Position numbers and translations under genes: made by a program. From Sphaerochaetaceae bacterium (lineage in GTDB: Bacteria; Spirochaetota; Spirochaetia; Sphaerochaetales; Sphaerochaetaceae), in assembly GCA_024405015.1 (NCBI GenBank), contig JAKSPE010000017.1, positions 1 to 35,637 on the forward strand: a stretch of 35,637 bases of DNA, written 5' to 3'. Positions 1 to 7,944 of the stretch are shown here, piece after piece; positions within the stretch are counted from its first letter, which is position 1, and every line of letters begins with the position of its first letter. Under the pieces are notes generated by a model. It was given only the letters and a program-made list of their open reading frames with translations. It did no database searches and was not told the origin of the DNA.

Positions 1-98
1 ACTCCTTCACTTTTATTGCAAGTGAAGTGTCTCATATTTCTGGGGTAGATCAGTGCAATCTATGAACCCTGTGCAATCTGTTTATCCACTACACAAAT

Positions 99-132
99 AA
101 AAAAGCTGCAACATCCATCTGAATGCTGCAGC
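99..132 (-). terminator. Intrinsic terminator of the RpiR-family gene
   Basis: Read on the minus strand, GCTGCAGCAT pairs with ATGTTGCAGC (one G-U pair) and is followed directly by six T (positions 104-99). It sits 24 bases beyond the stop of the regulator gene at 157, so it ends that transcript. Between position 1 and this hairpin I see no gene, only a CTTCAC/GTGAAG inverted repeat (5-27) and a 9-bp direct repeat. Confidence 0.85.
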
Positions 133-156
133 CTTTTCGCTGATTCAATAAGACAA

Positions 157-1014
157 TCAGGAATGTGTAACGCTGAAGTTCCAACGTCTGAGAACGTTGC
201 TCTTCTCCTCTTCTGACATCTTTCCGAGAACTGCACTGTACAGAACATCGGTAACGAAGATCTGAAGGATTCTGGTCAGTGTGGAACCTGTTCTGAACTC
301 ATAGCCGGATGCAGGAATCTGCAACTTGATGTCGGCGAGTCTGGAAAGGTGGTTATGACCAATCTTAGTCAATGTAATGAGCTTTCCGCCAGATTCTTTG
401 ACGCACTTGGCAGCCTGGTTCACAAGCTGATCCTCACCAAAGTAAGAGATGCCAAATGCAACAGTGTCCTCTGTCATGGAATAGGACTGGGCAATCTGAA
501 GGTTGACATCCTTGGCATAGATGACGTTCTTTCCAAGTCTGGCAAGCTTATACTGAAGGTCACTGAGTGTGACTTCAGCAGAACCCTGACCAATCAGAAG
601 GATTGTCTTTGCCTTGTTGATCATCTCGGCAGCCTCATCCACTGTCTTTGGATCCAGAACGGACTCAAGGTTGCTCAGGTTTTTGCTGGTGAATTTGATA
701 TACTGGACAATCAGGTCAGATGTACCCAGACCAGAATCATAGAAATTCTCCATGACCTGCTCAGGTTCCTCTTTGACCTCATTGGTGAAGACTTCTCTGG
801 AAAGTCTGATCTTGAAATCGGAATAGCCGTCGACATTAAGTCTCTTACAAAGTCTTACAACAATAGCAGGGCTGGAACCGGCTGCTGCGGACAACTCTGT
901 CATAGTCATAAACAATGGTGCTGATGGATTTTGAAGAACGTAATCAGCGACTTTTCTCTCGGAAGAAGGAAGCTCCTTCTCAATCTGTTCAATTAAAGTA
1001 AGAAAACTCTGCAT
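157..1014 (-). CDS. RpiR/MurR-family transcriptional regulator (HTH + SIS domains)
   Basis: This is a 285-residue DNA-binding regulator that probably senses a phosphosugar. Residues 1-75 form the RpiR-type helix-turn-helix: a short helix, the SSERKVADYVLQNP stretch, then TMTELSAAAGSSPAIVVRLCKRLN as the recognition part. Residues about 135-255 are a sugar isomerase (SIS) domain beginning at ILLIGQGSAE, with a Rossmann-like pattern running to the GSTLTR stretch. The length matches the family norm of about 280. It is a single-gene transcript with its own terminator, divergent from greA. There is no sugar catabolic gene next to it in the window, so the ligand and targets cannot be read from context. 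The start at 1014 is preceded by GGAG only two bases away, an unusually tight ribosome site, but no downstream start would keep the full HTH. Confidence 0.9.
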   Translation of the reverse strand: MQSFLTLIEQIEKELPSSERKVADYVLQNPSAPLFMTMTELSAAAGSSPAIVVRLCKRLNVDGYSDFKIRLSREVFTNEVKEEPEQVMENFYDSGLGTSDLIVQYIKFTSKNLSNLESVLDPKTVDEAAEMINKAKTILLIGQGSAEVTLSDLQYKLARLGKNVIYAKDVNLQIAQSYSMTEDTVAFGISYFGEDQLVNQAAKCVKESGGKLITLTKIGHNHLSRLADIKLQIPASGYEFRTGSTLTRILQIFVTDVLYSAVLGKMSEEEKSNVLRRWNFSVTHS

Positions 1015-1022
1015 AACTCCAT

Positions 1023-1050
1023 AATATACGATGAAACTGTAAATAGTAAA
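1023..1050 (-). promoter_or_regulatory. Tentative promoter of the RpiR-family gene
   Basis: On the minus strand TTTACT (1050-1045), a 16-bp spacer and TATATT (1028-1023) lie eight bases before the start codon at 1014. The -35 is weak (4/6). If it is used, transcription would start at or within two or three bases of the ATG. The surrounding 1030-1090 is very AT-rich, so other -10-like strings also occur. Confidence 0.35.
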
Positions 1051-1180
1051 GTTTTTTAAAATTAAAATATTTTTTATTTAAAACAAATGAGTATAAAAAT
1101 GCAGATTAACTTTTTCATTATTCCTAAACGAAAAGTGAAAACATTTACCAAAATCGCAATCAAATTACATCAAGTAACAA

Positions 1181-1209
1181 TTGATTTTCGCGCACATATA
1201 CATTATATT
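1181..1209 (+). promoter_or_regulatory. Predicted sigma70-type promoter of greA
   Basis: TTGATT (1181-1186), a 17-bp spacer and TATATT (1204-1209) give a near-consensus promoter on the plus strand. The expected start is near 1216, leaving a leader of about 75 nt before the greA start codon at 1291. The rimP promoter uses the same -10 and spacer length. Another -10-like TATAAA (1215-1220) has no matching -35. Confidence 0.6.
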
Positions 1210-1234
1210 AGAAGTATAAATAACGACGCACAAG

Positions 1235-1266
1235 CCGAGCAGACGAAAGTCTGCCCGGTTTTGTTT
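1235..1266 (+). terminator. Terminator-like hairpin in the greA leader (attenuator candidate)
   Basis: CCG-A-GCAGAC, a GAAA tetraloop, then GTCTGC-C-CGG forms a stem of nine pairs with one A/C mismatch, followed by TTTTGTTT. It is directional: the opposite strand has no T-run after the stem. No gene upstream is transcribed in this direction, so the only transcript it can stop is that of greA itself, after about 50 nt. Confidence 0.7.
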
Positions 1267-1290
1267 ATGTCAAATGCAAGGAGCAAAATT

Positions 1291-3972
1291 ATGAACGCAA
1301 CTGATGTCAGAGATTTAATCAGCAACGAAATCTGGCAGAACACAAACATCGCAGCCATTGGTGTCAAGGAATTCAAGATCCTTGATGATGCTGTTGCAAA
1401 GCTCACAGAGGCAGAAGAAAGACAGGAGTTCAAGAGTTCCTGTGAGGCTTGCCTTGAAGAAACCAACAGAAACTCCATAGCAGTCCGATACCTGGCAACC
1501 ATGACAGGTCGCCATCCTATGGATGACAGATATATCTTCACCGTACTCGAGCAGTACTATGAGGCTTCCAAGTGGGAAGAAGTCATCTTCCTCGGAAACA
1601 AAATCCTCACTTTCAATGAGAGTTCTTATGCTCTGAAGGTTCTTGCCGAATGCTACGAAATCAACAAAATGACCGACAAGAAGATCGAAATCTGGGAGCG
1701 CCTTGTAAAGGTTGACTTCGAAGAGACCGATGTTCTCTATAAGCTTGCTGACTACTTCGACAACAAGGGCGACACATCCGCTGCCCTCAACTACTACAGA
1801 AGCATCATCAGAAGACATCTCAAGGCTCAGGATCTCACTTCCCTCAAGAACGTTTGGGAGAAGGTCATGGGACTTAAGGGCGACAATTCCGAGTACCTCA
1901 TTGGTCTGGCATCCAAGATTGCAGATTCCATGGGTACAGAGAAAGGCGTCTACTTCCTCAACAGCATCTATGACAAGGGAAACTTCGATGTTGACACCAA
2001 TATCGAGATTCTCAAGAAGGTCATTCGCTTTGCACCACACGACACTGCAACCAGAGACAAGCTTGTCGAACTTTGGAAGCAGAAGTATGCCGCAAACCCA
2101 AGACTTGATTACTGTCTCAGCAACACAGGCATTTTGGACAACTACCTGAACATCAACATCTCTATCGAAAACTTCGAGAAGCAGATCCAGTTCGTCGAAG
2201 GTGCTTTCGTATTCCACGAGACCAGAAAGCTGGGAAAGATCCAGAAGATCCTCAAGGATGAGATGCAGATTCTGTTTGCCGGCAAGGGCGTTCATTCCAT
2301 GAGCTGCAAAATGGCATATGGTAGCCTGCGTGTTCTGCCAAAGAGCCACATCTGGGTTCTCAAGGCTGCTGTACCAAAAGAGAAGCTTGCTGCAAAGTTC
2401 ATGGAAAAGGACAATGTCCAGTGGGGTCTCAAGGTCCTTCTCTCCTCTTTCAACAATCAGGCATCCCTGAAGCAGATGAAGGCAGAGATTGTCCCATCCA
2501 TCCTTTCCGATAAGGAATGGACCGCATGGCAGTCCGCAGCTAAGAAGGAGCTTTCCACAAACGTCTATTTCGGCGTCAGCGATACTTCCAACGATATCTA
2601 TGTTCTCCGATCTACCCCTATCACCTTTGAGGAAAAGACACTGAGCATCTTCAAGAGCACTAAGGATTTCTATGACAAGCTCAAGATCATGAAGGACTTC
2701 ATTGCACAGAAGGGTCAGACCGACAGCGATGATTTTGCCAACATGGTCAGCTACTTCGAATCCAAGGCTCTTGTTTCCAGCAGCGACGGTATGGTCTCCT
2801 ACCTGGTTCTTGATGACCTCAAGAACAGACTTGGCATGAACTTCGTCCATATCGGAGCATCTTTCCTGGATTACTACAACAGAATCGACGACAAGAAGAA
2901 GTTCTTCGAGTCCATCCAGGATTCTGAGCTCAAGAGAGATTACATTGAGAACATCATGAACAATGTCGAAAACTGGCAGAACGCTCTGATTGAGCTCTAC
3001 CCTCTTTACATGACATCCTTCATGGCAGACTGCATCCGCAAGGGTCCTAAGAAGAACGTCATCTACACCATCCTTTCAGATGCCGCAAGCAACTGCAAGG
3101 ACGATCCAGACTTCTTCCTGTATCTTGTAAAGTCTTTCAGTATCAAGGATTGGGCTAAGGCAAAGTACACAAGTGAGTCACTTCTTATCCTGAAGCTCAC
3201 CCTTCTTGCCTCTGTCAACCGCAAGATCGCAAACTCTTCCGATGTTTCTGACAACAAAAAGCGCCAGAAGCAGATCCTCTCCAGCCTGTTCACCGATGAC
3301 AAGGAAGTCTACAAGTATCTGGAGAACGCCGATTCCGCTCAGGCACAGAAGATCTACTCCATCATCAAGGGCATCCCTGATATCGAGAATGACAGACTTT
3401 CCGTCAAGCATTACATCTCTTCCAAGTTTGAGGATTGGGAGGCCATCACAGGCGACAACCCTTCCAAGGCAATCGACAAGAAGAAGATCATTCCAAAGGG
3501 ACTTCTCTGCACAAAGGCTATGCTCGATGCAAAGGCTGCTGAACTGGATCACATCATGAACGTTGAGATTCCTGAGAACTCCAAGGAAATCGGTACGGCA
3601 AGAGAGCTCGGAGACCTAAGAGAGAATGCTGAGTATCAGTATGGTAAGGACAAGCAGAAGAACCTCAACTTCCTCATGAACAAGCTCACCGATGAGGTTT
3701 CCAGTGCACAGGTCATTCTACCAGAGTCTGTTGACACCAGTTTCGTCTGTTTCGGAACCAAGGTCACATTCCTGGACAACAAGACCAACCAGGAAGTCGT
3801 CTATACTCTTCTCGGACCATGGGAGTCAGATCCTACTAAGAACATTCTGAACTTCAAGGCTCCACTGGGACAGAAGATCTACAACCTCGAAAATGGTGAG
3901 AACGCAAAGTTCACCATCAACGGTGTTGATTATGACTACACAGTCAAGAAGATTGAGCTTGCTGATTTCTGA
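1291..3972 (+). CDS. greA: Transcript cleavage/elongation factor GreA, giant spirochaetal form
   Basis: GreA rescues backtracked RNA polymerase by stimulating transcript cleavage through its coiled-coil tip in the secondary channel. The last 165 residues (about 730-893) are a complete GreA. The tip motif is GDLRENAEY near residue 773, with the acidic D and E needed for cleavage, then the FKBP-like domain with LLGPWESDP and KAPLGQKIY. The first ~720 residues are helical, with TPR-like pairs (for example the KVLAECYEINKM and YKLADYFDNKG stretches); ordinary GreA is only about 158 residues. Spirochaetal GreA proteins of about 900 residues are known from Treponema and Borrelia. I chose ATG 1291 because AAGGAG lies seven bases upstream; the frame stays open back to 1087, but ATG 1267 has no ribosome site and lies on the leader hairpin's U-run. 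The gene is monocistronic with a strong terminator at 4004-4044. Confidence 0.92.
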   Translation: MNATDVRDLISNEIWQNTNIAAIGVKEFKILDDAVAKLTEAEERQEFKSSCEACLEETNRNSIAVRYLATMTGRHPMDDRYIFTVLEQYYEASKWEEVIFLGNKILTFNESSYALKVLAECYEINKMTDKKIEIWERLVKVDFEETDVLYKLADYFDNKGDTSAALNYYRSIIRRHLKAQDLTSLKNVWEKVMGLKGDNSEYLIGLASKIADSMGTEKGVYFLNSIYDKGNFDVDTNIEILKKVIRFAPHDTATRDKLVELWKQKYAANPRLDYCLSNTGILDNYLNINISIENFEKQIQFVEGAFVFHETRKLGKIQKILKDEMQILFAGKGVHSMSCKMAYGSLRVLPKSHIWVLKAAVPKEKLAAKFMEKDNVQWGLKVLLSSFNNQASLKQMKAEIVPSILSDKEWTAWQSAAKKELSTNVYFGVSDTSNDIYVLRSTPITFEEKTLSIFKSTKDFYDKLKIMKDFIAQKGQTDSDDFANMVSYFESKALVSSSDGMVSYLVLDDLKNRLGMNFVHIGASFLDYYNRIDDKKKFFESIQDSELKRDYIENIMNNVENWQNALIELYPLYMTSFMADCIRKGPKKNVIYTILSDAASNCKDDPDFFLYLVKSFSIKDWAKAKYTSESLLILKLTLLASVNRKIANSSDVSDNKKRQKQILSSLFTDDKEVYKYLENADSAQAQKIYSIIKGIPDIENDRLSVKHYISSKFEDWEAITGDNPSKAIDKKKIIPKGLLCTKAMLDAKAAELDHIMNVEIPENSKEIGTARELGDLRENAEYQYGKDKQKNLNFLMNKLTDEVSSAQVILPESVDTSFVCFGTKVTFLDNKTNQEVVYTLLGPWESDPTKNILNFKAPLGQKIYNLENGENAKFTINGVDYDYTVKKIELADF

Positions 3973-3980
3973 TCAAGATT

Positions 3981-4379
3981 TCAAAGATGGCTTTTGAGAA
4001 AGCGCACCTCTGCACCAAGAAATGGTCGGAGGTGCCTTTTTTTTACATCATCAAGAATTACCCACTCCAACTCTGAAAATTCATCTGCCTTCAGATTCTG
4101 TGAAAAGGATTCAATAGCATAGTAGTAGGTGGTCCATCGAAAGAACGGAAACTTCAACGTCCAATGGCAAATAGGCTTTGCATCCAGCTTTGAGAAATCG
4201 ATGGAAGTCTCTTCTTTCAGTTCGCGAATGGCATTGGCAAGCTCATCCCGGTCGTTCTTTTCCCTACCACCACCAGGAACGGCCCATGTGCCGTAGAACG
4301 GATGGTCAGACCTCTTCCCCAAAAGGAGTCGATTGTCCATCACAAGCCCTATTCCGGCGCCACGATATGGGAATCTCAT
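3981..4379 (-). CDS. Nudix hydrolase (MutT-like)
   Basis: A 132-residue Nudix-fold protein that would hydrolyse a nucleoside diphosphate linked to some moiety X. The N-terminal strand has GIGLVMDNRLLLGKRS, then WAVPGGGRE and the Nudix helix DELANAIRELKEETSID. The catalytic REUxEE core (RELKEE) is intact, but the first glutamate of the canonical box reads R and the glycine after EE-T reads S, so it is a variant box. It is the last gene of the long minus-strand string: its ATG comes one base after the tgt stop codon (TAA-G-ATG), implying translational coupling. Its final ~20 codons overlap, on the opposite strand, the terminator of greA. Substrate unknown; MutT-like 8-oxo-dGTP cleaning is only one option. 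Confidence 0.85.
   Translation of the reverse strand: MRFPYRGAGIGLVMDNRLLLGKRSDHPFYGTWAVPGGGREKNDRDELANAIRELKEETSIDFSKLDAKPICHWTLKFPFFRWTTYYYAIESFSQNLKADEFSELEWVILDDVKKRHLRPFLGAEVRFLKSHL
4004..4044 (+). terminator. Strong intrinsic terminator of greA, inside the Nudix gene
   Basis: GCACCTC (4004-4010) pairs with GAGGTGC (4029-4035), with an inner ACCA/TGGT stem, followed by C and eight T (4037-4044). It lies 31 bases after the greA stop and is oriented to stop plus-strand transcription. The opposite strand has no T-run, so it should not stop the converging string. Confidence 0.9.
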
Positions 4380-4380
4380 C

Positions 4381-5541
4381 TTAGCCTCTTACGCAGCGAC
4401 CACCATTGGCATAGAAACGCTTCAGATAGTCTTCCTTGAAGGACTTGAAACGGTCTTCCTCAATTGCCTTTCTTGCCTTAACCATGAGGTTGTACAAATA
4501 TGTGAGGTTATGTTCGGTGGCAAGCATTCCACCAAGCATCTCGTTGCACTTGAACATGTGTCGCATGTAGGAAAGGGAATACTCGGTACAAGCTCGACAG
4601 GTACAGCCTTCCTGGATAGGACCATGGTCAAATTCGTTGAAGGATCTGCTGAGTGTCAGCATACCATCGTCAGTAAAGACAGAGCCGTTACGTGCCGTTC
4701 GAGTGGCAAGGACACAGTCAAACAGGTCAATGCCGTTCTCGATGGCTTCCAGAATATAGTCAGGTGTTCCAATACCCATGACATAGCGAGGCTTCTCATC
4801 GGTGATATTTTCTGCTGTCACAGCAAGATAGCGAACAAAATCCTCTTTGGATTCACCAACGGAAAGTCCTCCAATGGCAATGCCAGGGAAGTCCATACCA
4901 CTGATGGTCTGGGCACTCTTGATACGAAGATCCTCATAGAAACCACCCTGGACGATACCAAAGAGATTTCCACGGAAAGCCCTACCCGTCAGTTCCTTCA
5001 GGCTATCGCGTCGGACAATTGCTCGCTCTGCCCATGCATGGGTAATGTCCATGGCATGCAAGGTCTCTTTCCAGGAGATTCCTGGAGCGGAACAGACATC
5101 GAGCATCATGGCAATATCAGAGCCGATGACCTGCTGGATATCCACAACCTTCTCTGGCGTGAACTCATGACGAGATCCATCGATATGGCTTTGGAATTTC
5201 ACACCTTCCTCAAGGATCTTTCGAAGCTGAGACAGAGAGAATACCTGAAATCCACCGCTATCGGTCAGGATGTTTCCATTCCAGTGGCTGAAATTGTGAA
5301 GACCATCGAACGTCTTGAGAACCTCGATACCTGGACGGAGATACAGATGATAAGTGTTACCCAAAATCAGATTGTAGCCGATCTTTGCCACATCATCATG
5401 ATGGATACCTTTCACAGTACCGTTTGTTCCGACAGGCATGAAAGCAGGTGTCTGTACTACGCCATGAGGCAAAGTGATTTCACCGGTTCTAGCCTTGCAA
5501 TGTTTATCCTGATGGTGAAGCTTATAGATCTTGTTTTCCAT
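4381..5541 (-). CDS. tgt: tRNA-guanine transglycosylase (queuosine, bacterial type)
   Basis: Tgt swaps guanine-34 of GUN-anticodon tRNAs for preQ1, the first tRNA-bound step of queuosine formation. Seen in the 386-residue product: GNTYHLYLRPG; DSGGFQVFSL with the general acid/base aspartate near residue 94; the FGIVQGG substrate loop; LFDCVLATRTARNG with the catalytic nucleophile aspartate; and the zinc site CTCRAC with a distant histidine (ATEHNLTYL). The nucleophile motif has ATR where E. coli has PTR, a mild variant. ATG 5541 was chosen because the protein then begins MENKIYKL, ten bases after the lptG stop with GGGG upstream; the frame runs open further but only into lptG. Length is close to the usual 375. 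Confidence 0.95.
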   Translation of the reverse strand: MENKIYKLHHQDKHCKARTGEITLPHGVVQTPAFMPVGTNGTVKGIHHDDVAKIGYNLILGNTYHLYLRPGIEVLKTFDGLHNFSHWNGNILTDSGGFQVFSLSQLRKILEEGVKFQSHIDGSRHEFTPEKVVDIQQVIGSDIAMMLDVCSAPGISWKETLHAMDITHAWAERAIVRRDSLKELTGRAFRGNLFGIVQGGFYEDLRIKSAQTISGMDFPGIAIGGLSVGESKEDFVRYLAVTAENITDEKPRYVMGIGTPDYILEAIENGIDLFDCVLATRTARNGSVFTDDGMLTLSRSFNEFDHGPIQEGCTCRACTEYSLSYMRHMFKCNEMLGGMLATEHNLTYLYNLMVKARKAIEEDRFKSFKEDYLKRFYANGGRCVRG

Positions 5542-5551
5542 AGTATCCCCG

Positions 5552-6649
5552 TTATTGTCTTCTGAGCAGTGTGCCCAAGACAAATGATAGCATGAGAATT
5601 GCCATAAATGGAATAAGGATGCCTAGCTGTGGTGCAATGACACCTTGGTCAGATAGCATGACCGTAACCATTTGGATGACATAATAGACCACTGAAATGC
5701 AGATGGAGCAAATGAGTGAAAAGAACAGAACGTTTTTCTTGAATCGGTAGTTCATGCTGCAAGCAATGACAATCATCACAAGCGGTGTCAGACAGCTGAA
5801 CACTCTCTTGTAGAACTCTGTTCCAATACTGGCATACTCAGTCGGATTGAGCACCTTCATACGCTTCAGGTAGGCATAGGCCAAATCCAGGCTCATTCTG
5901 GAAATCTCATTGGAAACGTTTCGGAAAAGCTGTGGCTCCAGCGTCATATTCGGACTTTCATAGGTCCCTACCCCTTGGATACTGACATTACCATTTTCTT
6001 GTGGAGTATAAAAATAGGTATCATAGAACAACCAATGGCCGGTGCTGTTGTCATAAGTTGCCTTGTAGGCATTGATGCGTCTAAGAATGGAGCCATCTGC
6101 CTCACATTCAATCATGGAAACATCATACAAGGTCTGGTTCGCATCAGAGTATCTTGAGGCATACACCATGTAACCCTGCTGCATATCACTTAGAGCAATA
6201 TCCTGGTTGTTTCGGTCTGAGCCTGAGGAATTGGTCAGCTGCTCCGTCTTAGTCATTTTAAGATTGGAACAGCGGATGGCAACCGTTTCATTAAAGCCAA
6301 AATATAGAAATGACATGACAATGGCCATCACAATGCATGGTCGTAGGAGCCTTGAGAAGCTTGTCCCGCTATTTAACACACACATGACCTCATTGCTGGA
6401 ATGCAGCATGGACAAGTGGTACGAGACGGCAAACATGAAAGACGGCCCCACGGCTAACAGAAATGACTCTGGGAAATACAGCAAGGTCAAGCCAAACGCG
6501 GTTGTCAGGGAAATGTTATGGTTCATGTAGGTATAGATATTGGAAAACAAGTCCACACCCATAAGCATCAGTGATGCCAGAAGCGCTGTTCCCAGACCTA
6601 CTTTGAGAATGCTCGATCTTGTATAGCGGTCCAAAACACGATGACTCAT
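5552..6649 (-). CDS. lptG: LPS-export permease, LptG/LptF (YjgQ/YjgP) family
   Basis: This 365-residue inner-membrane protein is one of two paired permeases that pull lipopolysaccharide out of the inner membrane with the LptB ATPase. It has the family plan: N-terminal membrane segments (LGTALLASLMLMGVDLF and a following pair), a large periplasmic beta-jellyroll region (residues ~125-250, for example the GYMVYASRYSDANQTLYDVS stretch), then three C-terminal hydrophobic helices (PLVMIVIACSMNYRF, FFSLICSICISVVYYVI, LGILIPFMAILMLSFVLG). The start at 6649 overlaps the lptF stop as ATGA, typical of coupled partners. LptF and LptG are hard to tell apart by eye; I assign G by position. No lptB or lptC is in the window. 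In some spirochaetes that lack LPS the homologues must carry another lipid, so the cargo here is uncertain. Confidence 0.85.
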   Translation of the reverse strand: MSHRVLDRYTRSSILKVGLGTALLASLMLMGVDLFSNIYTYMNHNISLTTAFGLTLLYFPESFLLAVGPSFMFAVSYHLSMLHSSNEVMCVLNSGTSFSRLLRPCIVMAIVMSFLYFGFNETVAIRCSNLKMTKTEQLTNSSGSDRNNQDIALSDMQQGYMVYASRYSDANQTLYDVSMIECEADGSILRRINAYKATYDNSTGHWLFYDTYFYTPQENGNVSIQGVGTYESPNMTLEPQLFRNVSNEISRMSLDLAYAYLKRMKVLNPTEYASIGTEFYKRVFSCLTPLVMIVIACSMNYRFKKNVLFFSLICSICISVVYYVIQMVTVMLSDQGVIAPQLGILIPFMAILMLSFVLGTLLRRQ

Positions 6650-7911
6650 TTTCTGGTCCTCCACAGAAGGAACAGACCTACAAGGAGCACAACAGCATTC
6701 GGCGTCCATAGGAAAATGGCAGGATGCAGAGCCGATTCCACTGCTTGCACATGCATATAATAGATGAAGAACCAGTAGAACACAGCCACCAGCATGGACA
6801 TGCCAAAACCGATAAGCCTTCCGTTGCGGACACGGAAGAAGGAAATCGGGAATGCGACAAACACCAAAATGGTACAGGCAAAGGACAGCGCGATCTTCTT
6901 CTGGTATTCGCTGCGATAATACTGATAGTAGAAACTGAAACCACGGCTGCCCCGGATGGCTTTCAGGTTATTGGCACCATTGATGGCGTTGCCGATTGCT
7001 GTCAGACTTCCCTTTTCCAAGGCATACAAGGACTCTCCCACTCGAGAAGCCGCATCGGAGATGTTTCGCTGCTTCATGTTATCGATATAAGTCTGCTCAT
7101 CTACCAGGTTCGAGGATGCCTCTTTCAGCTGGGTCAGACTCATCTGGGATGGCGTGATGGACACATAGCCACCAGCGCTGGAAGACAAATCCAGATACAA
7201 GGACATGGCACCAGCCTTGGCATAGGAATAGGAAGTCAGAGAACTTGCATCGGTGACAAGAAGCTCTGGATTCACAAGGTCCAAACGATACAGAAAACGG
7301 TCGATATCCAATACGGTGAGGGAACCTTCCGATGCGGATATCACTCGACTGGATGCCACATCGCTATTGTCAAATATCACGACATCATGGATGACGTTAC
7401 CCTGCACAAGACCATTGGAGATGACGATGTCATTGAACTGCGTGGAGCTATAGCTGTCCAGTTCGAGTGTCGGAACACTCTGAAGCATCTGCGCATAAAG
7501 CTCTTTATAGCGCTCTGTTGTATAAGGAATCATCCGGTCAGCAATCATCAAGGTTCCTGCAGAAAAGAACAGGGAAATGAATAGGATCGGAAGAAAAATG
7601 TGTTTCACATGGATTCCACAGGACCTGAGGGCCAAAATCTCATTCTGGGACGACAGGTTTCCAATGACCATACTTGCCGAAGCTAAGGAGCTGAACGGCA
7701 TGGTGTACATCAGAAACTGTGGAATGGAAAGAACGACAAGAACCAGGACATCCATGATTCTGACATTCTTGAGAAGGATCTTCTGTGCAAGAACCAGAAT
7801 CTGGTTCACAAAGAAGATGAAAAAGAAAAAGAGGAATGCCACAAGGAACGACAGTACATACTCACGACCTACATAGGCGTGAAGAAGACCATAACGTTCA
7901 CGTTTGACCAT
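6646..7911 (-). CDS. lptF: LPS-export permease, LptF (YjgP/YjgQ) family
   Basis: Partner permease of the gene that follows it, 421 residues. The start region MVKRERYGLLHAYVGREY leads into a very hydrophobic helix rich in F (residues ~15-35), then LVLVVLSIPQFLMYTMPFSS and the family signature SSQNEILALRSCGIHV, which forms the cytoplasmic coupling helix. A periplasmic domain of ~200 residues follows, then three C-terminal helices. ATG 7911 was preferred because AGAGGA stands six bases upstream; ATG 7917 and 7929 are in frame but lie on or before that site. It begins 33 bases after dut and ends overlapping lptG. Acts in the inner membrane as half of the LptFG heterodimer. Confidence 0.87.
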   Translation of the reverse strand: MVKRERYGLLHAYVGREYVLSFLVAFLFFFFIFFVNQILVLAQKILLKNVRIMDVLVLVVLSIPQFLMYTMPFSSLASASMVIGNLSSQNEILALRSCGIHVKHIFLPILFISLFFSAGTLMIADRMIPYTTERYKELYAQMLQSVPTLELDSYSSTQFNDIVISNGLVQGNVIHDVVIFDNSDVASSRVISASEGSLTVLDIDRFLYRLDLVNPELLVTDASSLTSYSYAKAGAMSLYLDLSSSAGGYVSITPSQMSLTQLKEASSNLVDEQTYIDNMKQRNISDAASRVGESLYALEKGSLTAIGNAINGANNLKAIRGSRGFSFYYQYYRSEYQKKIALSFACTILVFVAFPISFFRVRNGRLIGFGMSMLVAVFYWFFIYYMHVQAVESALHPAIFLWTPNAVVLLVGLFLLWRTRK

Positions 7912-7944
7912 AGGCATTCCTCTTTCCATGAAACCAAAAGGCAA

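Noticed and set aside
53..79. Direct repeat GTGCAATCT (53-61 and 71-79) as an operator
   Set aside because: Only two copies, no promoter or gene start beside it within the window; not enough to call a site.
1087..1290. N-terminal extension of the greA frame upstream of 1291
   Set aside because: It would translate the promoter and leader hairpin, is K/I/F-rich, and has no ribosome site, while AAGGAG stands correctly before 1291.
1315..2850. A 511-codon open frame antisense to greA
   Set aside because: No recognisable motif or ribosome site, and fully covered by greA; explained by codon bias as above.
4333..5565. A 410-codon open frame antisense to tgt
   Set aside because: Entirely inside tgt, which carries all Tgt motifs on the other strand.
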